The notes under the pieces are model-generated. The model searched no databases, had not been told where the DNA came from, and saw only the letters and a program-made list of their open reading frames with translations. 64,000 nucleotides of DNA from Motacilla alba alba (taxonomy: Eukaryota > Chordata > Aves > Passeriformes > Motacillidae), in assembly GCF_015832195.1 (NCBI RefSeq), contig NC_052017.1, positions 13,592,790-13,656,789 of the forward strand. Reading direction: 5' to 3'. A program made the position numbers and the translations under genes. Below are positions 1 through 21,300 of the stretch, in pieces; positions within the stretch are counted from its first letter, which is position 1; each line of letters starts with the position of its first letter.

Positions 1-3269
<3,269 letters not shown>

Positions 3270-4030
3270 TGATCCCCGTTTTTGGTTCATTGATGTTTAG
3301 TTCACTTCTAAACTTCTTCAGCCATCTGTCAGAAGTGCAGACAGCATTATTTGCTGCGTGGTTAGACCCTTGACTCTGGGAGTTACTGCTTGGATTAGTA
3401 TCAAAGGCAGTACCTATTGATCTGAAATTTTCATGGAAAACCGGAATAAAATACATGCTAACAATAAATAATGGAAATGCAACCTTGTAAATGCTATTTT
3501 CTCTGAAGCAATATCACCGTGTTTAGTTATATTCATAAAGGCAAAACTATGTCTTTTCACAGTAAAAGAGATGAGCCTCCTTTACAATAGCACTCTGACA
3601 CTTACATTAGCTGAGACAGTTCTGTATTGAGATATATGCCCTAATTGATCTTTTAAATCCTGTTCAAACTGATCCAGTAAAGTGATACAATTATTTAAAT
3701 ACTTGTGCTTATCTTGATTAACATAATTGAATGAATTAGTGCTGCTTTTTAATCAATTACATATCCTAAATTAGGATCCTTTAAATATGAGGCCAAACCT
3801 GTAACTGTTGAAAATTCCATGATAAAGACAGTGAACAACTTGTTTGTGTTCCCAAAAGAGCGGGAACTGTGTGATGACAACAGTTGAATCTCTCAGCTTC
3901 CTCTGAAGCAGGTGAGGGTGGTGAGTTTCAGTTATTGTTGCTCAGCAGTGCCATGTACACAAGGCCGAGGTAGAGAATAGCCAAAAAAACATGTCTGTGT
4001 ATGAAGTCACTGGCAACAACAGTATCAGGA

Positions 4031-4069
4031 TAGGTTTCTCTTATAGGTTTCTCTTATAGGTTTCTCTTT
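4031..4069. repeat. Three-copy 13-bp tandem repeat
   Basis: The unit TAGGTTTCTCTTA occurs three times head to tail. The third copy differs only in its last base. It lies deep in a PARD3 intron. A length-variable locus is likely, but no function is indicated. Confidence 0.9.
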
Positions 4070-7000
4070 TCTTGTATTAGAAAACATCTAACTTCCTCTG
4101 AAATTAAATAAATAATATAAACTTCTTCCTATGAGCAGATGCTTTCAGTTTGAGGTGGGGAAGATAATGTGCTAGGTCATCACAGGGATAGTTTAGCCAT
4201 TTGGGGCAGGTTGGGACTGGGTGTAGTTGATACCTTCTGTTACCTACATCAGCTACTGTTTGGTTTCCAAATGAGAGATTCCAGTAACATTCTTGGGAAA
4301 ACTGTGTATGAGAAAAGCTTGCACTCTTGAAGACTTGGGAACTTAACTACTGGAGGTCATGGGCCAAATTGCTGTATATCGAAGTGCCATAGCAACTTTA
4401 GACAGTCAGCTTGGCTTTTATTTTACTTTCTTGTAATGAACGAGAAGGGAATTATTTGGATGACAGACTGATTACCTTAGGAATGGAATAATTTCCTAAA
4501 TTCTGGGTCAGAACATTGACCTTTCTATTTTCTCTTATTCAAACAAATGTTATCTCTCTGTTTACTCCCCTTCTACAGATCATGCAAATGAGCTCAAAGT
4601 GACTAATTCAGCTTAATGTATTAATATTAGTTCTGAAGCTTATTGTTGCTTTTGTAGGAGCTGCTCTGTTGTTAAATACATAGGTGACCATATGTTTTAT
4701 TTTAGATAAGTACTTTTTTAAAAAGTTGCCCAGAGTCTATTTGAATTATAATTTTATTTTTCCATCGTGTACTCCAGCCTTTCAAGATCACAATGCTTGG
4801 AAAGGATAAAGCAATGATCTCATCCATTTCAGCACTTCACAGTCATTTCAGTTTTAAAGAGCCATAACCCTCTTTTTTAAAGACTGTGTTGTACTACTTT
4901 AACATGTTAGTCTAAAATGATGGACTTTCTTGACACAACCTCTCAAAACAGATCCAGATGTGTTATTAAATACCAATGACACCAAAAAAATGCAGAATTG
5001 GTTTATAATACATGTAGGAAAATACTTAGATACATTCATCAGCGTGTTTTCAGTCTTTTTCATCTGTGGGGTGTTGGTTCCAAACCACAGCAGTGCAAAA
5101 TGCAACTGTACGTGGGCCATTGTTGAAAAGAGTGTTTTCATCTGAGGGAGATGGGTTGTGCAGCCTACATAAACAAAAGGCTTTGCATACAGAGAAGCCT
5201 CTGAGCCACAAGACAGCAGCCAACTCTGACCTGGTTTGGATAGAAAGAGAGGAAAATCCCATCCTTGGAGAAGTGTGTGCTATGAGGTGATAAGTAGTTT
5301 GCATTTCTCATTACCAAGCTGATGGCATGGTTGAGGATAGGGAATGAAGTGCTGATGTGATGGGGGACTGTTGGTTACTTTAAGGAAGTATAAATGAACA
5401 TGGAGTTTGCAGTGGAAGTAATGGATGCTGATGGAAATCTGGCAGCTCTGAGGATATTCAGAGGAGCTCAATGCCTCAAAAACCCACTAATATATTATAA
5501 AAATGGTCCTGTAAACCTCACCAACTCCAATTCCTCCCAGATTATTAATGGCCTGTGACACAGGAGTCCAGTTACCTGTGGCAGATACTTTCAGTCTCCT
5601 CCTTGGGTGTGAGGCAAATCTCATTCCATGGAGCACAGCATCATGCTGGCTCTGAGTGGTACCTGTGGGTGCCTGGCCCATCCCTTCCTGCTGAGGCCCA
5701 TCAGGTGAAGGTCATTTCTCTGTACTTGAGCAATGCAATAGCACTGGACTTTTTGCCCTACTGTGTTTGTCCTGCCAGTAAACAAAGTACTTGACTGCCT
5801 GCGAGTGTTCAACAGCATCAGGCAGCTTAACAGACACGAAAAGTGATAGTGCTGGAATGAGATGACACTGTCTATTAAGCAGCATAACACTGCTGCTCAA
5901 GGCCATTTGAATGACACACTGTTAGGGTTTAAAGAACTGCCTAAATGTTGCAACATCGAGCCATCTCTAAAATTCACTGGTTCTGTAAGCTGAGTCAAAG
6001 CTTTATGGAAGGGATTTTTACATTTGTTTATTTTAGGATGATTTTCTCAGGCATCACAGCTTTTCTTTTTTTTTCTTTTATGTGGCTCTTCTTATGTGTT
6101 TGTATTTCATAAAGTGAGATACAAGAGGCTTTCAAGGGCAATACTATAGGCCTGACATTGCCTGGAAAAAAAAAAGATAAAAATAACATAAAATTTAATT
6201 AATCCATTTTAATCCTGCTGGTGTTAATTCCAGTCAAAGTGCAAAAATGTGTATCTGGACATGCAGAATTGCACGGAATTACAGTGTGTCTGCTAATATT
6301 TAAGGCCCTCGATGTTGCCATGGCACTTTTATACCAATGAGCATTCTTTTGGGACTGATTTTTTTGTTTTGTACCAAAGCCGAGCCTCTGTTTTCTGTGC
6401 TTTTCTGGATTGTGTTAGGTCTGCTGAGGCTTACCTTGTACCAGTTCCAGACTTTGGGGGACTTTGTTGTAATTTGTTCCACATCTTGTATTTTTGCCTA
6501 GTCACATCTTGATTAACAGACACACCTACCCCTTCAATAACAAAACCACAGCTCTTGAGCCCTAAATGCCATGGGAGTGAACAATCCAATTTCAAAAAAG
6601 AGCATTTTAAATCCATGGAAAACACTACAGCTGCTTGCCAGTCCTGCTTGTGGAAGCACACCAGTGATCCAAAAAAGCCCACAAAGATGCTTGAGGGACA
6701 AAAGTTGGTGCTTTATTTCATCATATTCAATACAATAATTGGTGCTGAAAATGGGAAGTGGCAAACTCCATTCACAAATACATTCATCTCCATTCATCCT
6801 GGGTCTATTTGAATGACAGGAAAAAACTGGTGTTGAGAGAGCAGCTGAGCAAAATGTACTTTAAATATTTAGGAGTCAAATAAAAATATGCTTGATTTTC
6901 TAAAGATACCATCTAACTGGGTCATAATATATATACTACCTGACTTGGCTGAGTATGGCTTTAATTACATGCACAAATTTGTGAAAAGTAAATAATTACA

Positions 7001-10000
7001 TGATTTTCAGAGGAAAGACTCCAGGAGTCCTAATAATATATTTATACATGGCTTGATAACTAAAGGCTCAGAAGGACTGGGGTTTTTTTTTCTGCTTGGG
7101 TGTTTTCTGCTGTTTTTTGGTGTGTAGGTCTTGTCTCTATAAAGAAAAAAAATCTTTTTTTCTGTTTAATATGCTTATTTCTTATCCCTGTAGTCAAGTC
7201 CCTGACCTTCTCAAAGCCATACTAAATTTTAAATAGTCTAAAATTCTTTAGGAAACATTTTTGTTGCTATAACTTTGACCATAGCATATTAATATTACCT
7301 GAAAAAATGAATAACAGACTTGTTTGTTCAATACAAATATTGTAAAGTTTATATCAGTCTGTAAATTATGTAGAATTACTCAACACATTAATGAGAAAGA
7401 GAAGTATTGTAATAATTCTTTCTATTATTAATCCATTTCAAGTATCTATTTTAGGATATTTTGTGCAAGATATAGGCAATATCTAACAGAGTATTGCAGT
7501 AGACAAAAACCTGAGCCGGTAAATTGCAGTTTCTCCTATTCCACAATCTCTTTCAGAGAGGAAACCACAATTATTATTATAATAACTTTTAGGAAAGGGT
7601 GTCCACAGGTAATTTCTCTTTATCTGTAGTTAATATCCATTTTATATATCAAATCTGCAAAGGATTTAATAAAATACCAGCATTTTTTGTTAAGGTTTAG
7701 TCTCTAACTTTTTTTTTGTTTTTAACTTTTTCTTGACACACTAGCTTTAATCTACTGATATATTTGAAATTTAAAAATGAAGAAACAAGATTTTTAAATG
7801 AAATCAGGGCATTTTAGTTAGTAAAAAAACATATATATAGCTCACAGTGAGCATAAATACTCAAGCAGTATTTCAGGGTTTAGTGATTTGTTTCTGCCAT
7901 ACTGAAGATCTTCCTTCTGCTGCTCCTACCACAGAAAGGTACAGAAAGGGATGGGATTTTCTTTTTACATATTGCTTGAGTTAATACATGCACCTGTTGG
8001 CAATTTTTAAAAGACATGCTGCTATATGTTCTGTTCACCATAGCAACATAAACACAAAGATGGAAGTAAAAATAGTTTTCAAGGACATCTCCCAGAGACA
8101 CTGAATGTTTTTTATCATTCTGAATTTTGATATACACAGTTACTGGATTGTCTGTCATCTGTGCCAAGTACATTTACACATAAAGCAGGCAAGGTCATTT
8201 AATCTTATCTATTTCTAATTAGTGCTGCAGTATGAGAACCACAGACTTTTGGGGGGCCTTGTGCTTGCCAAGTTCCCAGGTGAACTTGAAACTTCTTGGT
8301 TAAACACAGAGCTTAATCAAGGAAAAAAAAATAGTGCATTTATTTTAATAAAATAGTGGGATTTTTTAATACCTGGGAAAGTACTAAGGGACTTGGTCCT
8401 TTGGTAATCTCCTTGTTAACTATTTCTTTATCATACCAAAGAGTTCTGTGAGTCTGAGTAAGCACTTCTCCCAGCTTGTCCCTGTGGCTCTGGGCTGTCA
8501 GATAGGTATGTCACTGTCATTTCCTGTCACCTGAACTGGTGGGGTCTCCCTGAAAAGCCAGTGCCCTGGATGGCCTCATGATGTCCTCTCTGTAATTCAG
8601 TGGCAGCTTTGATCTGTGCCATTCCTGAGGGTTCCCTGCTGCCACCATGCAGAACTGCCCTGTGTGGGTAGAAATGCCACAGTGCAGGGACAGAAGCTGT
8701 GTGGGCAGCCCCTGGGATGGGTAGGAAAAGAGAGGAGGGACCTTTGTCCCTAAAATATCCTGCCCTAGACTGCTGATAATGGTCACTGCAACTTGAGGCA
8801 CAAGGGTTACATGTTCTGTTACAGAGCTACTCTCTGTAACACAGCATGTAACAAAAAATGTTGTTTGCATAAAGTGAGAAGGTGGAAACTTTTAACTTTG
8901 CAGCCCTGATTTTAAATTAATGCAGCTTTGGGAAGAGAGCTGTCTAATTTCATCTATCTTAAAGCACAGTTTTATATGCTGAATATTGTTTAACAATGCT
9001 GAATGCGCTATCATTGCCACTTAAATGTATTGTGGAAGACATGAACATACATTTATTTGTATAACTCAGCCTTGGTTGTTATTGTGGCCTTGACCACATC
9101 CTAATTTAAAAGGTCAGTGCTTGTCATACATCTCATTGCAAGCAAGGCCAGAGTTCTTATCAATCTGTTCTGTGAGGACCGAGCTGTTGCCAGCTTTGTT
9201 GGATGGTTTCAGGTTGTTATAATTGTACTTAGCCTTGTATTGATATCAGTGTTATAATTACTGTGTTACGTGCGTTCCTTGTACACGTTTTTCTGCTGTT
9301 GAGAGATCTGAAAATAGTGCAACATTCTTTTTCTTAATTTTCTCCATTTTATGCTAACATAAATTGACTGGGTATTTATAGAGATGTGTGTTTAGGAATG
9401 GATTTTATTAAAATATATGTGTCTAAAAGCATACTATGAGAACTGAGACAAAATTACTAATTAGTTTTTGAAGACCAAAGTTATTTATTATATAAATATT
9501 TTTTGTTTAGTTACTTTAATCAACAGCACATTGAAAAGGTATATCACTGTATGGCGATTTGCATTTTACTGAGCAAGTTAAGGGTCTAAACTAGAATATA
9601 TAAAGTCTTTATATTATCATAACCATATATCAAGGGCATTCACAATGGTATCACTGAGGTTTTGAATGAAAAGTTTTGAAAGAAATGCCTTTTCATTAAT
9701 AAGATGGTTGAATGTACCTGTCTACGTGTATATATGTTATGATATGGAATATATGATTGCATACAAAGGGAGGATTTTTGTGTCTCACTGACATATTTTT
9801 GGATACTTGAAATGAGATAATGGATTAAATTACATGAACAGCTTATTGTAGATGTGAACAACATTCAGACTAAATATCTGTCCTTTCCAGATTAGCTAAG
9901 TATTGCAAATCTTCGTAGTTTAACAGGGCATACCTTCAGTAAATCAGATAATGGATTTGAGATGTTTGCCTTTAGACCCATCAAATTATAAATGTCATCC

Positions 10001-10240
10001 ATTAGATGAAATTCTTTCTGAACTGCAGAGAATCCAGACCTGACTCCTCAGATCCTGTCCTTCTGGCCATGCACTACAGCAGGCAGACAGGACTGACAGC
10101 TCCTGCCTCTATTGAACCATTGGTTCCTCGGTACATTAAAAAGAAATATCTCTGAAGTTACATTTTGATCTTAGTCCATTCATACTCCATTATGACTTTC
10201 AGAGCCTCTGTCACTTTACTGCAGGCTTTTGTGGTAACTT

Positions 10241-10282
10241 CATCTCTCCACACATGTGTGTGTATGTGTGTGTGGAGAGATG
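10241..10282. repeat. Perfect 14-bp inverted repeat around a TG-rich loop
   Basis: CATCTCTCCACACA at 10241-10254 is perfectly reverse-complemented at 10269-10282. The 14-nt loop is TG-rich. The two arms may have arisen from a TG/CA microsatellite flanked by matching ends. It is intronic and could form a stable hairpin in the pre-mRNA. Confidence 0.85.
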
Positions 10283-12409
10283 ATGGCATTTTATTGTCCT
10301 GTATAAACCTAAACTGAGCAGCAGCTCAATCCTCTCTCCACCTTTTTGGTGATTTAACCATTCTTTGTGCTGTCAAATTCTTTAATCCATTATATTTACA
10401 GCCAACTGAAAAAAGTGAAACTGTTTTCAAATAAAGAGAAGCAATTCTCATTTCATGTCTTATCTGTGATAACTACTTTCTCACATATGACATAATGTAG
10501 CTGCAAGCTTTCCAATGTTGTTGAAGTGAAACCCATGAAATTAGGAGATTGGCTGTAAAATCTTAGTTTAAATGTTTTTATTCTTTATGGGGAAGTTGAT
10601 ATGGGAACTTTTGACTTTCTCTCTGGTTTGCTGTAAGCTGCTTATAACCACACAGGAGAGAATTCACAAATAAACCCTATGATTTTCAGGTAATCACTCC
10701 CTTCCATAAGCTGAGCCCTTCAATAAAATACCAAATGTCAAAAGACTCTCAATAAAGTCAAGAAAGTTAGAAATGTTGACATATGCAATAACTGAAACGC
10801 TGCTCTGTATGTGTAGCCCTTATTTAATATAGTAGGAAATCTCTGTGGGGGTTGTTGGTTTGGACATACATATGTACAGCTTATTCATCTCTAAGAAAAT
10901 TTCCCACAAGGCTGACACATGATTCTGTTTTCTCAATTTGTTGCTTCATCTCACCATTCCTAAAGCATTTTTTCATTAGAAATGCTGTTTTACTGAGGTT
11001 TTTACAGAGTAAAAAGTAACCTATTCTGAAATAGACATTACTGTTACATTCAGGATTCTCTTAAATGAGTTCACTGTTATTCCTAGTCTGTGTTTTCACT
11101 TTCTGATTCTTTCACCCCGTAATCTTCTTATAATGGGAACATTGTATCTGTTAAATTCTGAGCTGAGACTGATGCTCTGTCTGAAGTGCATTCTCATTGA
11201 CAACAGATTTCTAAAAGTTGTACACTTGTTTAAAACTTGTTGTTTCTGGCTACCTGCAGGAACATTACTATAGTCAGACACGTCACAAATGACAGCTCTA
11301 GTTTCTAAAACTTGTCTTCTATGTGTAAAGCTTTTGGAAAGCTTTTTTCTCTTGCATATATTTGTGAGCCATCTCTTTCTGCTGCAGAAATTATAATGGG
11401 AAAAAAAACAAAAACAAGAGATGCTTGTTTTGTGGAAAAGCGGAGATAAAAAGGCAAAACATAGTTTTAAAAGTAAGTTTGAGACAAGCTGTTTCAGTCC
11501 CAGGCTCAGACAAGTGGTTATGCTCCCTAACCTCTCCATATTTAAATTTACACATTTTGAATAGTACTGGTAATTCTGGGGAGGAAAAAAATAATGCTCT
11601 GTTTCTTTGTCGGCAAAACCTTGTTAGTAAAACAACAAGAAAAGCCCATAGAATTCTTTGATTTTTGCGACACTTTATTTTGCAAAATGAAATCACAAAA
11701 TCTGAAGAAAGTGATAGGTATCTCTACAAAAGTAAACTTTTCCACGGTCCAAAGTTTGAATCCAGCCATTCTGTCGGATCTTGACCTGTAATATTCTCTA
11801 TTCCCAGAAAGACCATCCATTTTCACTTGCTTTTAGTATTGGCTTCAACGTTTCAAATTGTCACCTCATCAAGATCCTACTCAGAGATACAGGAGCGCTC
11901 ATTGTCCACAAGAGATTTGCTGAATTTATCTATTTGATCATACTAAACCAGAAAATGTTTTCCCAGTCTTTGGGTCAACTGAAAAATAGGATGGTTCCAC
12001 TAAGGCAGAGCATCACTTGAGTGTATTGGTGAGGTTCAAAGGAGCTGCTGTGCTCCTTGCCCCCCCAAATCCGTAGCGGGGTGTAGAACTTAGCATTAGC
12101 ATGGCTAGGCCAACTCAGACTCTGAAAATCTGTTCTACTGACTTAATTTAAATTACAGCATTGCCATAAAAGCATAACCCATTCTGGATGATTCTTTGCT
12201 CATACATCTCAGAAATAGTAGGTCAGAAGCAGAATTTGCAGCACAGGCCACTGTTACGGGTCAGAATTTACCCTAATTATTGTGCAAGAGCTGCTTGAAC
12301 GGCGTGTTAAAACAAGTATCGCTGTATTTGTACAATAGCAACTTAAATGATAGCTCTTTTGTGGGTGTTTTTCTGCTTTGTTTAAGACACTTTCATTTTT
12401 GTTTTGTAG

Positions 12410-16306
<3,897 letters not shown>

Positions 16307-18025
16307 GGTGAAGAAAAGGAGGATCAACTTGCCATGCAATAAGGAACATTTTCATATAAAGACTTATATTTTGAAAACTTTTTACGCTGATGGTACTAAG
16401 GAATATATCCATTTTCTATTTCAGTGCCTTTGAAAATCTGGGCAAAGCATTGGTGGGCCTTACGTCTTTGCCGTTCTGTCCCAAGTGTTGAATCCATGGA
16501 AGGGTGTTCCACCATTTGACAATCATAGTGGAAGTGAGCAGCACTGCCCCTGCCTTCCCAGTTCTGTAGCCCAGTCCTGTAGCTGTCAATGGCTTTTTGC
16601 TAGGATTTGTTGTAATGTGTTTTACTTTGCAGTGACTTATTACACCAACATGCAGCTTTGTGGCATAAAATTAATGAATTTGAGGTTGAAGGAAGCATTG
16701 ACACGTCCTATATTATTTCTCTCGGGTCAGAAGAAGGTGTACATATCACTCTTGAGTTGATAAGGCTGAGCTCTACTCTGGATTGCAATTGGAGTTCTGG
16801 TATGTTTTATGGTGGAGTCATTACCAGTCTTTGTTGATCAATATTTAAGTGTCTTTATGCTGAAAAACTATCCTTCTTCTATTATGCACATACGCAGTCT
16901 TTTTTTTCTCTCTCTCCCCACTCTGAGCTTATTAAAAAAGCCTTTATCCTGACTCATGAGGAAAACAATATTAAGCTTTCAGTTAACCTGAGAATCCTGT
17001 TCCAATTGCCTTATAATCTTAATGCACAGTCCATTACAAATGAAATAACTGGAGAGAGATTATTTATACAGACACAGGGAAACCTTTGATAAGTATATTT
17101 CACTATTTTATTAAAGATGGGAAATTATGAACACACATGCAATTGAGTTCTGCTTTACTTTGCTTCTAAATTAATTTGGTCATATGACACTTGTATCTAA
17201 GAAGAGAACTAGGGAGCATGTCATGTCAGCTCATCTAGTACACAGTAGTCTTTGGACAAATTTTGGAGATAGCTTCAAGCAAGAGCAGAGGAAATCAAAG
17301 TTTTTCTTTGGATCAAATACCTGTAAAGAGAACAATTCCCTCTTTTTAGACATTGTGAAGCTTTGTGGACAATTTCCTTTGTGCTTCCATATACCATATT
17401 GTTACATCGGGATGCTACATTAAAAAGAAACCTTTAAGTACATGAATGAGAGATAAATGGAGACAAACTGTTACACATCATCCTAAAAGCATGTCAGTAC
17501 CTAAAAATTACTAAAGAAAATGATTGCTCTAGCAGAGAGTAATATTTGAATGTGCGTATGGGATATGAGAATTTCTTTTGCAGCAGCTGTTTTTCTGTTT
17601 GTTGGTCTAAACTTCATGTATTGTAAAAAATATAGCTGGGTTGCTGAAGTGCCTGCAAATCCTGATGTGAAAAGGCTTGAGAATGGATCTCAGCACATTG
17701 TGTAAAAAAAGGAGAGAAAGAAAAAAAAAAATCATGTATTGCGTGATTTAAAAAAAAAAGCCTATTTTTTTTTACTGGCACATTTTATTTTTGCGCCAAC
17801 TCATTTCTAGAATGTATGTGAAATATCACCACACATATCTGTGTCTTTTATGCCTGTTTGTTAACAGTTTTTGTTGTTAATAATGTACTCCATGTTTAAA
17901 AGTTCTTATTAGTGTAAGCACAGTGACATTGGATGACAATAGCTTTTTTACACAGAATTTTAAAAACTGTGTAAAATGGCTTTCCTTGTACATATGAAAT
18001 TTAGAATAAAAGGCTGTTTCCATCC
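16307..18025 (+). other. PARD3: PARD3 3' untranslated region
   Basis: Runs from the stop codon to an inferred cleavage site shortly after the AATAAA at 18005. The length of about 1.7 kb suits PARD3 as I recall it. It is AT-rich and contains weaker ATTAAA hexamers (for example near 16932 and 17111) that could allow shorter transcripts. It holds several A- and T-rich runs and no coding frame of note. The 3' border is inferred from the poly(A) signal, not observed. Confidence 0.75.
18005..18010 (+). terminator. Polyadenylation signal AATAAA of PARD3
   Basis: Canonical AATAAA, followed within 20-35 nt by a U/GU-rich stretch (TGTCTTGGTATTG) typical of the downstream element. It is the first canonical hexamer I found after the PARD3 stop codon. 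Confidence 0.8.
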
Positions 18026-18147
18026 TTGTCTTGGTATTGCCTTTAGACCCCTATGAAAACTGCTGCAGACATTGAGTTCAAAAAATTCCTAACAGATGTT
18101 GTTTTATACTATTCCTAATGGTTTGTGTGTGTCATCCTGTGAACAGT

Positions 18148-18399
18148 AGAAGAGAAGAGAAGAGAAGAGAAGAGAAGAGAAGAGAAGAGAAGAGAAGAGA
18201 AGAGAAGAGAAGAGAAGAGAAGAGAAGAGGAAAAAGGAAAGGAAGAAAAGAAAAAGAAAAGAAAAGAAGAAAAGAAAAGAAAAGAAAAGAAAAGAAAAGA
18301 AAAGAAAAGAAAAGAAAAGAAAAGAAAAGAAAAGAAAAGAAAAGAAAAGAAAAGAAAAGAAAAGAAAAGAAAAGAAAAGAAAAGAAAAGAAAAGAAAAG
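18148..18399. repeat. 252-nt pure purine microsatellite (AAGAG)n / (AAAAG)n
   Basis: An unbroken A/G-only tract on the plus strand. The first block (18148 to about 18229) is about 16 copies of AAGAG. A degenerate purine bridge follows, then about 26 copies of AAAAG from about 18269 to 18399. Long mirror-symmetric homopurine tracts can form triplex (H-DNA) structures. It starts about 0.12 kb past the PARD3 poly(A) site. The open frames across it (lysine/arginine/glutamate repeats on plus, phenylalanine/serine/leucine repeats on minus) are artefacts of the repeat. Confidence 0.97.
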
Positions 18400-21300
18400 T
18401 TTACAGCCCATCTGAGCACCTGAAGGCAGTCCTCAGAGGCAAAACTCACATTGCTTAATGTGTTGTGTTATTTTAGGCCAAACCTATGACATTTAAGAGG
18501 CACATTTTTAAGACTACCTCTGTGGCAAAAAATCTTCTGTGGTATATCATGGAGTCCTTTGCCCAAGGACAGCCCTGTCAGAAGGACACCCACTGCAATC
18601 TGGCCAAATCCAGGCATGTGTTAGGAACCCCCTCTGCATTTTTTGTGTGTTTTGGGGTCTGATGGGAGCCCTTCACACGAATGTTGGCATGGTGGAAAAT
18701 GGCAGAAGGCAGATTTGTGAATAAAGCAATATTTACAGTGCCAATGTTCCTCTGTTTCCCCCATTAGTATTGGAGCTGAGTCTGGTTTTCTCCTTCTTCC
18801 CCTCTTTTCTCATTTTGTTGGTTACTGCAAGAATGTCAATCATGATTCTGTGTATGCATGACATCAAGGTGTTGCCATGGCAATAATGTCAAATTATTCA
18901 CTGTGACTTTAGTGTGGGATCTCAAGGGGAAGAGCAACAGGAGCTGTTGGGTGGACAGGCAGCTTTCAGTGCCCAAATAAAGTGAAGGCAGGATTTTCCA
19001 AAAGACTTGAATTGTAGTGTCTTGCATTTGGGTGTGGAGAAATAATTGCATTTGCAGTTTTGCAGGCCTTGCTGTCTCATCTCCTGACTGCATTCCCAGA
19101 TTACATAGCTTGTCATTTCTATGGATTTATTTGCACTGGCAAATAATTGCAAGCGCTAAAAAAATGCATCCACAGGAATAGAAAACAGGTTGAAGTCCTT
19201 TTCAAAACACGGCCTTTGATAAACTGTTGTAGGAAAAAGGGCATGTGTTTGGAAAAATATGAAGTACAGGATGTTTTATGTGTGAGGATGGCATATGTTA
19301 AAGTTTACTCTTCTATGAAACTCCTCTTCAAGGTGTTAACAATTTACCATAATTAGATGTGTTCATGAAAGAAGGCAGATGTTCTCTTTGGGTCGTGTCT
19401 GTGTTATGTTAGTAAAGAATAAGGTCTTTTTCTGGCTTTGTCACCCTGTCTTCTTCCTGACATAGTGTAGACAGGATTTCTAATATTAACTCCCATAAGT
19501 TGAAAAGGGCGATAAGGAAGTGGGAGGGAGATATTTTAATAGAAAATGACCTTTAGTTCTGCCTAGTGAATAGATTCAAAAGTTAATTGAGCTAACCGCA
19601 TTACTGCAGTAATTTGTTTGTGGATGCATTACCATTACGAGATTAAGTCTGTAACATTAGTATATTTGCGAATGGTCACAGGACAGACTGTAAGGGAGCT
19701 CCCAACACCAAGGAGTGGGTGTACAGCTTGCACATTTTGCTCTGTTGAAACCCTGAGAAAACCATCTGCGAAGGCTCCTGTATTTTATCAAAATAATTTG
19801 TTAATGCTATTGAAATTCCTTGGGAAAGTTTAATATTACTAATGCAGAATACTGCTGCTTTTCTCAAAAAACCTATTTCCCCTCTTCTTATGGGCCTCCT
19901 TGGAAGCATGAGTGCAACCCTAGTGAATTATTGCATGGGCCAGATAGTTTAATGCATGTCTTTGAGAACTCTGCCATCAAAAACAGTGAAAAATGGCATA
20001 GAGCCCAGCTGAACATGGTTGGAAAGTACAATTGCCATTTATTGCTGGCAAACAGCTGGAAGAGCAACAAAACAAAATTTAAGCCCATCATGGCTGTAGA
20101 TATGTGGCCATGACTGTAGATATAATCCTGCCTTTCAAAGCTGGACTGATGTTTCGGTCACGTTCTCTCTGTTAATGAGTATCTGTAACACTGCATTTAT
20201 CTGTTCTGGGTATTTTGAGAAGGGAAGGGTTTGGCCAGACAAGGAAGAGATGTGCCAGATTAGCAGTGTTGGCTAAACATAGGATATTCTTGAGTAATTC
20301 AAACCTTTGAACTTGGGTTGTTGAGACTTAAAGTGAATTTGGCTATTGCATGTCCTGGCTTGCAAGACTGTTTTCAAAATATTTCCTAATTCTATTTGCT
20401 GTGCCTGACTGTTTCTACATCTTTCTCTCCCAAGTCCTCAGTCTAGTTAATAATAAGCATTGTAAGGAATCTGTCAGGAATGCAAATGCAGGAAAAAACC
20501 TCATCTGTTTCTTATGCTGCTGTTGTGCCATTCCATCCTAGCCTTCCAGACTCAATTTAAAATTCGATTTTAGCATGGCAGAGGAAGAGTGAGGGTCAGA
20601 AATCCACAATGGGGGCTGTTTTTGTGAAAGTAGGGTTTGTGTGTGTGCATGTGTGTACATGGGAGAGGCACAGACTGGGTTAATTTGCCTTTAATTCATG
20701 TCCCTCTTCAAAAAATAACTTGTAGCATTTCTTCACTGCTTTTCCTATCTGTGCAGAAAGCAGCTATGATTTGATGCACATGGTCATTGTTTCATGCCTC
20801 CTTGTAATCTCTTCTATTTTGTATCAGCATCACACTCTTACATCTGCTGATTAATTCTCTTGCATTTATTTGTTTCTCTAAATGACATGCAATTCATTCA
20901 TATCCTAGGCTACTTCTTGCCAGTGATTGATTTTCCTCTCTTAGATTTGTAAACCTATTTTAATATTTTTCTCTCCTTGGGAGTAGTATTATCTTTTGTA
21001 ATTTACACTTTAATCAATTTTAAAAATTGAGACTGAAAGCTTGAGTTGGGATTACACAAACGCAGACTAAAGGACATGGCTTTGATTTCTATTCTGTGTG
21101 CAGTGCACACTTCCTAGGCACTTACAGGGACTGGACAGAATACTCTCTGAATGAGATGAAGAAAAATGTCAAGCATGGGATCTTTGGAAGAAAAAAAAAT
21201 TAAGGGAAGTTTAGAAGATATTTATGCCTACTGTGTTCTGTCTACTGTGAAAAAAACCAAAATTCCTTAGATGTGCCACTCTACCTGACTGATGGTTTCA

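Noticed and set aside
11096..11539. 147-codon minus-strand frame inside a PARD3 intron
   Set aside because: No domain or family signal, AT-rich composition, and length compatible with chance.
18148..18399. Regularly repeated units as a CRISPR-like array
   Set aside because: The units are 5 bp with no spacers, in a vertebrate genome; it is a microsatellite.
18118..18449. Overlapping open frames of about 100 codons on both strands (K/R/E-rich and F/S/L-rich)
   Set aside because: They are simply the purine microsatellite translated in several frames, not genes.
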